Origin: Clostridia bacterium
GTDB taxonomy: Bacteria; Bacillota; Clostridia; Christensenellales; DTU072
Reading direction: 5' to 3'
DNA length: 10,497 nt
Assembly: GCA_028701415.1 (NCBI GenBank)
Contig: JAQVQU010000032.1
Coordinates: forward strand, 1-10,497
Shown piece by piece: positions 5,541 to 10,497 of the stretch; position 1 is the first letter of the stretch, and every line of letters starts with the position of its first letter. The notes under the pieces are model-generated. The model was not told the DNA's origin. It saw only the letters and a program-made list of their open reading frames with translations, and did no database searches. Made by a program: the position numbers and the translations under genes.

Positions 5541-7982
5541 TTATAAATCGTGTTTCTTAGCTTTTCTCATATAATAAGGAATTTTGAACACCCCTCCAAT
5601 TAATTTCCAAAAAGCTCTGGTCGGCCTATCTCCATTTAAAAGGTCTAAAAGTGAATATAACATTTTTTCTGATAATACTCCTTTGGAAAAATTACACATA
5701 GCCTCCATTGGAGTTTGCAGAGCAATCTGAGCCATAATTTCTGGGTCACCCAGATCATCTTTTCCTTTCGTAGCTAACATAGCAAGTTTTGCAATTCTTC
5801 TTCCCCATTTTGTATGCCTTGCATCATATAGATTATTATTGACAGTAAACTTATATCCCTCTGGAAACTCCCTATCGGATAATGCTCTGCCAATCAGGGC
5901 GCTAAATTCCTCATCCTTTACATCCTCAACGTCTCCGCTATAGTAAGAAGGAAAAAGCATTTTATCATCACTCATCTCTTTAGCATCGCCCTCTATTTCA
6001 ATCTTGGTCGATAATCTGATATCTGCTGATGAAGCACCCACCAGAATCTCATACTCTCCACTCTCTACTTCCCAGTTATGAGTGATGGTATTGTAAAAAG
6101 CAAATGATCTCTTATCTAGTTTTATTTCAACTTCCTTTTCTTCTCCAGCCTTTAAAGATATTTTCTCAAATCCTTTTAGTTCCTTCTCAGGTCTGTAAAC
6201 GGTACTTATTATATCTTTCACATACAACTGACATATTTCTTTCCCTTCTCTTTCTCCAGTGTTCTTGATTTTGAAAGATACCCTCAATTCGTAAGGGTCT
6301 TTTAGAGATTGTTTGTCCATCTTAATGTCACTATATTCAAAGTCTGTATAAGAAAGACCATATCCGAAGGGGAATAGTACTTTCTTTTTCTTTTTATCAA
6401 AGTATCTGTATCCCACATACAATCCTTCACGATATTCAACAGTTTTAGTAAACCCAGGGTAGTATTCACTTGAGGCAACATCATTTAAGTAAATTGGGAA
6501 GGTCTCTGCCAACTTTCCTGAGGGATTCACATCCCCGAAAAGTATATCGTAAGTTGCTTCTCCAACTGCCTCGCCGCCTAAATACGCTTCTAAAACAGCT
6601 TTTACGTCCTTAATCCAGGGCATTTCCACTGGTGACCCATTATGTAAAACTACAACAGTATTAGGGTTCACTTTTGAGACTGCTTCTATAAGATCCAAAT
6701 GTGATTTTGGCATATTCATATGTCTGCGATCAAAACCCTCACTCTCGTAAACTTCGGGAAGTCCTGCAAAAACAATAGCAATATCTGCATTTTTTGCTGT
6801 TTCAACAGCTTCTGATATCAGTTTCTGGTCTTCTGTAATTCCATCCTGATATCCCCTTGCATACTCCTTTTGTATATCTGTTGCGGCATCCCAGGCACCC
6901 ACAACCTTATATGAGTTGATATGAGAAGATCCTCCTCCCTGGTATCTTGGTGTTTTTGCAAACGCTCCTATAAATGCATACTTCTTATCTTTTTTTAGAG
7001 GAAGAATATTTCCCTCATTTTTTAATAGAACCATAGTTTCACGGGCAAGAGTTCTTGCAAGCAAGTGTTCCTTTTCTCTATCGTATTTCGGGGCAGACTG
7101 CTTCTTCTCTATACTGTCAAATACCACGCCTAATACCCTTTCACAGGCTTTATCTAGAATTTTCTCATCCAGCTTACCTGCCTCTACAGCTTCCACTATC
7201 TTTCTGTCATTTCTTCCACCAGTCCCAGGCATTTCCAGCTCAAGCCCGGCTGCAACACCTTTTACTCTGTCGTTAACAGCTCCCCAATCACTGACCACAA
7301 AACCGTTAAAGCCCCATTCTTTTCTAAGCACATCTGTCAGAAGCCATTTGTTTTCAGAACAATATTCTCCATTAATCTTATTATAAGCACACATGACAGT
7401 CCAAGGCTTTGCCTTTTTAACAGTGTTTTCAAACGCAGGGAAATATATTTCCCTTAAAGTCCTTTCATCGACTTCAGCAGATATAGACATCCGGAACTTC
7501 TCTTGGCTGTTGACCGCAAAATGTTTAACGCTTACCCCCACTCCCCTAGACTGAACCCCGTTAACGTATTCGGCAGACATTTCTCCTGCTAAAAAAGGGT
7601 CTTCAGACATATATTCAAAATTTCTCCCACATAATGGAGATCTTTTTATATTGATTGCGGGGCCTAATACAACTCCTAGATTTTCATCGAGCGCCTCATC
7701 CCCTAGAGCCTCTCCGAGTCTTTTTGCCACTGCCCTGTCAAATGAGGCTGCGATTCCCACCCCTGTTGGAAAACAAGTTGCAACAATCGATTTATTAATT
7801 CCTAGCATATCTGACTTACTAGCTTGTTTTCTCAGGCCGTGAGGGCCATCTGCAACCATCATAGATGGAATTCCCAACCTAGCTACTTCCTTAGTATGCC
7901 AAAAAGATCTTCCCGAACATAATCCTGCCTTCTCTTTTAAGGTAAGTTGTCCTATTATCTCTTTAATTTTTCCTTTTTCCAT
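5541..7982 (-). CDS. GH3 family beta-glucosidase, cytoplasmic
   Basis: An 813-residue enzyme without signal peptide. The N-terminal barrel (about 10-290) has DGPHGLR (45-51), GRNFEYMSEDP (119-129), KHF (153-155) and the nucleophile Asp232 in VVSDWG. The second domain (about 310-545) carries YESEGFDRR (412-420), where Glu415 is the likely acid/base, and HNGSPVEMPW (447-456). A fibronectin-III-like domain follows at about 560-665. The last 140 residues (about 670-813) form an extra helical tail containing AQIALQTPMEAM (751-762), seen here but of unknown role. It would release glucose from beta-glucosides or short glucans inside the cell. AAGGAG stands eight bases before ATG 7980-7982. The gene begins 18 bases after the stop of the upstream membrane protein, so both share a transcript. 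Confidence 0.95.
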   Translation of the reverse strand: MEKGKIKEIIGQLTLKEKAGLCSGRSFWHTKEVARLGIPSMMVADGPHGLRKQASKSDMLGINKSIVATCFPTGVGIAASFDRAVAKRLGEALGDEALDENLGVVLGPAINIKRSPLCGRNFEYMSEDPFLAGEMSAEYVNGVQSRGVGVSVKHFAVNSQEKFRMSISAEVDERTLREIYFPAFENTVKKAKPWTVMCAYNKINGEYCSENKWLLTDVLRKEWGFNGFVVSDWGAVNDRVKGVAAGLELEMPGTGGRNDRKIVEAVEAGKLDEKILDKACERVLGVVFDSIEKKQSAPKYDREKEHLLARTLARETMVLLKNEGNILPLKKDKKYAFIGAFAKTPRYQGGGSSHINSYKVVGAWDAATDIQKEYARGYQDGITEDQKLISEAVETAKNADIAIVFAGLPEVYESEGFDRRHMNMPKSHLDLIEAVSKVNPNTVVVLHNGSPVEMPWIKDVKAVLEAYLGGEAVGEATYDILFGDVNPSGKLAETFPIYLNDVASSEYYPGFTKTVEYREGLYVGYRYFDKKKKKVLFPFGYGLSYTDFEYSDIKMDKQSLKDPYELRVSFKIKNTGEREGKEICQLYVKDIISTVYRPEKELKGFEKISLKAGEEKEVEIKLDKRSFAFYNTITHNWEVESGEYEILVGASSADIRLSTKIEIEGDAKEMSDDKMLFPSYYSGDVEDVKDEEFSALIGRALSDREFPEGYKFTVNNNLYDARHTKWGRRIAKLAMLATKGKDDLGDPEIMAQIALQTPMEAMCNFSKGVLSEKMLYSLLDLLNGDRPTRAFWKLIGGVFKIPYYMRKAKKHDL

Positions 7983-8000
7983 TTATCTCACTCCTTGTAC

Positions 8001-9005
8001 TTAATTTCCCAAAATTTCTTTCAGTTCTGCCATGTGCTGATAATTCTCGGGGTTAGTCCAAAACTCATCGTAGTAAAAGTATGTTCTAAAGTCAATTTCT
8101 GAGGTCATTGTAATTGCCCCAGGACCCTCCCAATCGTCTTGAGCTCTAAAATACCTAAAATAACCATTATCCCAAATCTCAATTGTCTGAATTAAACGAG
8201 TATAAAATGCCTGATCGTTGTCCGAATTTTCTCTCAGCCTAGCCTGTGTAAGTGTAGTTGCTAGAGTCGTATCTAGCTCAAGAACCAAAGTATAATATCC
8301 CTCTTCTGCGTTATATGATACTTCTGCTGAAGTCACGGTGTCCTCATTGATAATCTGTTCTGTCTGAACATATGGCACCGATTGTCCGCTGTAGAAAATT
8401 GGAATGTCTTCCTCTTCATCAACAACCTCAGTCCAGTCAACAGTATAAATATTCTTGCCCGTTTCTTCATCGAAAACCATTGATGGGGTCGGATTAATTA
8501 CTCTCTGAACACGAATACTATCCATGGATGAATCATAATATTTTCTTAACGCAAACTGAGTGCTTTCTTTCGCTATCGCTCCTGCGAGCCCCGAGAATAG
8601 CCCAGAAATGGCATCATTAGAAGGTGGAATAAAAGAATATTCAAGGTAATAGTACTCGTCAGAGTTTTTAACTATATATCTATATCCAGGAACCTTAACC
8701 AGGCCTCCAAACATAGATGTCGAAGAAGCAACCATCAGTGCTACATCTTCTGTGTTTTTATACAAAGCATTTGCTTGATCATACAACATAACGGCAAACT
8801 CTATTTTATCCTCCATATCATCTTCTTCCTCTGGAATAGATAAAGATAGTGCAAGAGATGGGGGTTTGTCTCCAACTGAAAACTGCTGGGTCGGGTTTTC
8901 TTCAGCTGGCATAAAAAATTCCAATGCCAGGTAACAAATTAGTACTGTAAATAAAACTGCAGCTATTAAACCAATAGCTTTTTCAATAATACTCTTTCCC
9001 TTCAT
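8001..9005 (-). CDS. membrane-anchored protein of unknown function, in operon with GH3
   Basis: A 334-residue protein with a basic start, one strong transmembrane helix (about 10-32, IGLIAAVLFTVLICYLALEF) and a long acidic, Tyr-rich domain predicted outside the cell. There is no cysteine after the helix, so it is an uncleaved anchor rather than a lipoprotein. A small Gly/Ala stretch (GLFSGLAGAIAK, about 134-145) is weakly hydrophobic. I recognise no family or catalytic motif. The C-terminal half alternates polar and aromatic residues (YYTLVLELD, YFRYFRAQDDW), suggesting beta-sheets. AGAGG lies five bases before ATG 9003-9005. It is first in a two-gene operon with the GH3 enzyme, so a part in sensing, binding or handling glucan at the surface is possible, but this rests on position only. 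Confidence 0.8.
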   Translation of the reverse strand: MKGKSIIEKAIGLIAAVLFTVLICYLALEFFMPAEENPTQQFSVGDKPPSLALSLSIPEEEDDMEDKIEFAVMLYDQANALYKNTEDVALMVASSTSMFGGLVKVPGYRYIVKNSDEYYYLEYSFIPPSNDAISGLFSGLAGAIAKESTQFALRKYYDSSMDSIRVQRVINPTPSMVFDEETGKNIYTVDWTEVVDEEEDIPIFYSGQSVPYVQTEQIINEDTVTSAEVSYNAEEGYYTLVLELDTTLATTLTQARLRENSDNDQAFYTRLIQTIEIWDNGYFRYFRAQDDWEGPGAITMTSEIDFRTYFYYDEFWTNPENYQHMAELKEILGN

Positions 9006-9027
9006 AAAAACCTCTAAAGTCTAAATT

Positions 9028-9039
9028 GCGAACATTCGC
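9028..9039. promoter_or_regulatory. inverted repeat GCGAACATTCGC in the GH3 operon leader
   Basis: GCGAA and TTCGC are perfect 5-base arms around CA, placed between the promoter and the start codon of the operon's first gene. It is the most GC-rich spot of this intergenic stretch. It could be an operator just after the transcription start. It shares CGAAC with Gram-positive LexA boxes but has the wrong spacing for one. Confidence 0.3.
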
Positions 9040-9049
9040 TATACTAAAG

Positions 9050-9079
9050 ATATTAACATACATAAGTTATACTTATCAA
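9050..9079 (-). promoter_or_regulatory. promoter of the membrane protein-GH3 operon
   Basis: On the minus strand TTGATA (9079 to 9074, five of six matches) is followed after 18 bases by TAATAT (9055 to 9050), which is preceded by TGT, an extended -10. The same -10 hexamer is used by the lipoprotein gene promoter. Transcription should begin near 9043, about 38 bases before the start codon. Confidence 0.55.
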
Positions 9080-9081
9080 TA

Positions 9082-9106
9082 AGCATTCTCTTTTAAAAGG
9101 GATGCT
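9082..9106 (-). terminator. possible hairpin terminator after the ATC-hydrolase-like gene
   Basis: AGCAT (9082-9086) and ATGCT (9102-9106) pair, with further weaker pairing inward through TTTT/AAAA. On the minus strand a short TTATTG follows. It lies about 100 bases after the stop at 9207 and directly upstream of the next promoter. The T tail is poor and the stem has a mismatch, so support is weak. I see nothing else in 9110-9206. Confidence 0.3.
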
Positions 9107-9206
9107 CTTTTCCAGCAAAAAGGCTTATTTCAAAAAAGTCCATTTAACTCTTAAGAAATTTTTCGACTCAAATCAACCACAGTTTCCTAAAAAATACCTT
9201 CTAATG

Positions 9207-9824
9207 CTAATCCTTGATTCTAAATTCAAAATCGCATTTTTCCGCGCCCTTTCCAATCATATGCTGTCTAGAGAAAAGCACCTCCGGTTGACACATGGAA
9301 AAATATATCCCATCTCCCGCACAAAATGCATCCATTAATTCAGGATGGCCTGCTTTAATTATTAAATCAACCAATCTGCACCTTACTATATCAAATTTAT
9401 ATCTTTTACTATTTTCTTCTACTAATTCGTAGTCAGCATTTGGGAATTTATCAATAATTCCCTCAAAAAACGCTGATCTATCCTCTTCCCCCATTTTCAG
9501 GAGCTTTTCTCTTTTTATCAAAGGAATCAAAAAATTAAGTTGTGTTACCGCAGAACGAATTATTACTTCTCTAACAATTCTCTCCGCTTCCTTGATTTCT
9601 CTTATATTCTTCAGGGCCCTATATAGCAAAATAGCATCACCAATCAACTCTCTTGATTCTAGATCTTTCTCTGTCTCACATTCTGGGAATTTTAACCAGG
9701 GTTCTCCCCTTTTTTTGCTTCTCTCCATTTCTTTCAAAACCTGAATAAGTTCCTTAAAATTTACTTCTTTTTTCAGAACTTTGAATGCTGAAATTTTAAT
9801 TTTTACTTCTAATATTTTATTCAT
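9207..9824 (-). CDS. L-2-amino-thiazoline-4-carboxylic acid hydrolase family protein
   Basis: A 205-residue soluble protein. The C-terminal half carries the pattern of the ATC hydrolase family (PF14196): FDIVRC (144-149), GHPEL (159-163), FCAGD (167-171), a following Pro and Arg (180, 186), then CDFEFR (197-202). In characterised members the enzyme opens the thiazoline ring of ATC on the way to cysteine, but the family is broad and actual substrates here are unknown. The N-terminal 140 residues are helical and highly charged. ATG 9822-9824 has AAGGAAG two bases upstream, a rather close spacing; the same ribosome site and ATG occur again 19 bases upstream through a tandem duplication. Neighbours upstream are a small membrane protein and an unidentified gene. 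Confidence 0.8.
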   Translation of the reverse strand: MNKILEVKIKISAFKVLKKEVNFKELIQVLKEMERSKKRGEPWLKFPECETEKDLESRELIGDAILLYRALKNIREIKEAERIVREVIIRSAVTQLNFLIPLIKREKLLKMGEEDRSAFFEGIIDKFPNADYELVEENSKRYKFDIVRCRLVDLIIKAGHPELMDAFCAGDGIYFSMCQPEVLFSRQHMIGKGAEKCDFEFRIKD

Positions 9825-9853
9825 TTCTTCCTTGTTTATTCATTTCTTCCTTG
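9816..9853 (-). repeat. perfect 19-base tandem duplication covering RBS and start codon
   Basis: TTTATTCATTTCTTCCTTG occurs twice without a gap (9816-9834 and 9835-9853, plus-strand reading). On the minus strand each unit reads as ribosome site AAGGAAG, then ATG AAT AAA. Exact identity of both copies indicates a recent duplication or selection to keep both. It yields two complete translation start signals in different frames. Confidence 0.95.
9817..9843 (-). CDS. upstream mini-ORF overlapping the ATC-hydrolase-like start
   Basis: From the upstream copy of the duplicated start, ATG 9843-9841 encodes MNKQGRNE and stops at TAA 9819-9817, eight bases past the first base of the main start codon. 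The frame differs by one from the main gene. Ribosomes using the first site would end inside the main start region, allowing coupling or competition. Whether it is translated is unknown; it may be a simple by-product of the duplication. Confidence 0.4.
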   Translation of the reverse strand: MNKQGRNE

Positions 9854-9912
9854 TTTTTATAGAAAATGTGGGATAAATAGGAATAATTTCGGGATAGATT
9901 AACTATTACTGC

Positions 9913-9950
9913 AAAAAAATTAAATGGGAATAAGAGCTAATCTCTCTTAT
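9913..9950 (-). terminator. candidate weak terminator overlapping the small membrane gene stop
   Basis: ATAAGAG (9930-9936) and CTCTTAT (9944-9950) form a 7-base stem whose loop contains the stop codon at 9937-9939. A run of seven T on the minus strand (9919-9913) starts ten bases after the stem. The gap between stem and T run makes this weaker than usual. It separates the small membrane gene from the next gene by 112 bases. Confidence 0.35.
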
Positions 9951-10284
9951 CGATTTCTTTAACTAGCGCTTCTTTTTCATTTTTCAATGCTTCTGAAATC
10001 CTTTCCCCAAGTTTTTTCCCATAAACAATTCCCACGTATACTATGAGTGCACCGGCTGAAACCCAAAGCTCAATAGCATACATTCTTCTTTTTGTAAGAA
10101 TATCCATAGTTACAGCGGGATCATTTACTCTTGCCCCAAGGGACATAGTGGGAGGCCAGCCGGGAGGAACAACCTGCATAAAAACATAAATGCTATAAAT
10201 AACTTGATAAATAAAGATTAAAATAATGGCATAATTTAATATCTTCCATCTTAATGCATAGATTTTTTTGAAAAAACTTTTCAT
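9937..10284 (-). CDS. small two-helix membrane protein of unknown function
   Basis: A 115-residue protein with transmembrane helices at about 15-37 (ILNYAIILIFIYQVIYSIYV) and 69-89 (AIELWVSAGALIVYVGIVYG). Positive residues in the first 16 positions (KK, R, K) and after helix 2 (KKLGER) place both ends in the cytoplasm. The outer loop of about 30 residues is proline-rich (VVPPGWPP), and the last 25 residues form a charged helix (EALKNEKEALVKEIDKRD). The start is fixed by GAGGGGG six bases before ATG 10282-10284. I do not recognise the family. It follows the gene ending at 10428 after 143 bases with no clear terminator or promoter, and precedes the ATC-hydrolase-like gene. Confidence 0.75.
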   Translation of the reverse strand: MKSFFKKIYALRWKILNYAIILIFIYQVIYSIYVFMQVVPPGWPPTMSLGARVNDPAVTMDILTKRRMYAIELWVSAGALIVYVGIVYGKKLGERISEALKNEKEALVKEIDKRD

Positions 10285-10411
10285 TTATTCCCCCTCAACT
10301 TTCTATAAAATTTTATCTTCTCATCTTATAGATTAGTTCTCTTATTTGAAACTCTTCTATAATTACTACAATATTCATCTGGTACTATTTAATCATCCTA
10401 AATTCTTTGAA

Positions 10412-10430
10412 TTAAAGCTTTAAGATCTTA
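10412..10430. repeat. overlapping palindromes at the 3' end of the right-edge gene
   Basis: TTAAAGCTTTAA (10412-10423) and TAAGATCTTA (10421-10430) are perfect palindromes sharing three bases; the second includes the stop codon of the gene entering from the right. They have no loop and no T run, so they are not a standard terminator. I see no other signal in 10285-10427. Confidence 0.4.
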
Positions 10431-10497
10431 TTCTCCCAATCCTGCGTTCAACCCAGGAATATATTCATCTACAATTGATTTAAGTACAGAAACAACT
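10428..10497 (-). CDS. 3' end of an unidentified minus-strand gene (C-terminal 22 residues)
   Basis: One minus-strand frame is open from the right edge and ends at TAA 10430-10428, with the tail SIVDEYIPGLNAGLGE. The composition is coding-like and orientation matches the downstream genes. The DEYIPGL segment loosely recalls C-terminal helices of extracellular solute-binding proteins, but 22 residues do not allow a call. It probably leads into the small membrane gene at 10284 on the same strand. Confidence 0.5.
   Translation of the reverse strand, partial: VVSVLKSIVDEYIPGLNAGLGE

Noticed and set aside
7055..7276. Plus-strand ORFs within the GH3 gene
   Set aside because: They are antisense to conserved GH3 domains and resemble no protein.
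9028..9039. LexA (SOS) box
   Set aside because: The CGAAC half is present, but the opposing GTTCG half is not at the required spacing.
9102..9338. 78-codon plus-strand ORF overlapping the ATC-hydrolase-like gene end
   Set aside because: No ribosome site, Lys/Phe-rich low-complexity translation, and it is antisense to the conserved CDFEFR motif.
10301..10318. Palindrome around ATAAAATTTTAT as an operator
   Set aside because: A pure AT palindrome of this size is expected by chance in this base composition and does not overlap a clear promoter.

Overview
The window looks like the chromosome of a low-GC Gram-positive anaerobe, probably class Clostridia. The reasons are AT-rich intergenic DNA, strong AGGAG-type ribosome sites, sigma-A-like promoters (TTGACA, TATAAT), lipoprotein signal peptides, and glycoside hydrolases of a clostridial type. 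I saw no rRNA, tRNA, CRISPR array, transposase or phage gene. Species cannot be assigned from this sequence.

Left part (1-3725). The last codons of an unidentified gene (1-48, +) are followed by an isochorismatase/nicotinamidase-type cysteine hydrolase (234-776, +). Convergent to it is a secreted, lipid-anchored GH5 glucanase (803-2035, -). Upstream of the GH5 gene lies a large lipoprotein gene of unknown function, broken by one frameshift (2121-3627, -). A compact terminator and promoter separate these two, and the GH5 promoter is placed so that its transcript should begin at the start codon.

Middle (3726-5540). A 376-base gap between genes holds what looks like the decayed 3' part of a gene related to the one cut by the left edge. 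A 12-helix MFS transporter (4031-5455, +) follows, with its own extended -10 promoter. A strong two-way hairpin separates it from the next, convergent operon.

Right part (5541-10497), all on the minus strand. Read in the direction of transcription it contains: the tail of an unidentified gene (10428-10497), a two-helix small membrane protein (9937-10284), a member of the L-2-amino-thiazoline-4-carboxylate hydrolase family (9207-9824) whose ribosome site and start codon are tandemly duplicated, a membrane-anchored unknown protein (8001-9005), and a cytoplasmic GH3 beta-glucosidase (5541-7982) in one operon with it.

How they may work together (inference): the surface GH5 cuts a beta-glucan, the MFS protein moves short oligosaccharides or glycosides across the membrane, and the GH3 enzyme hydrolyses them inside. 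The hydrolases at 234 and 9207 and the unknown lipoprotein have no evident link to this pathway. I found no convincing new multi-gene system. The most notable items are small-scale architectures: the duplicated start region with an upstream mini-ORF, the predicted leaderless GH5 transcript, and the relict paralogue.
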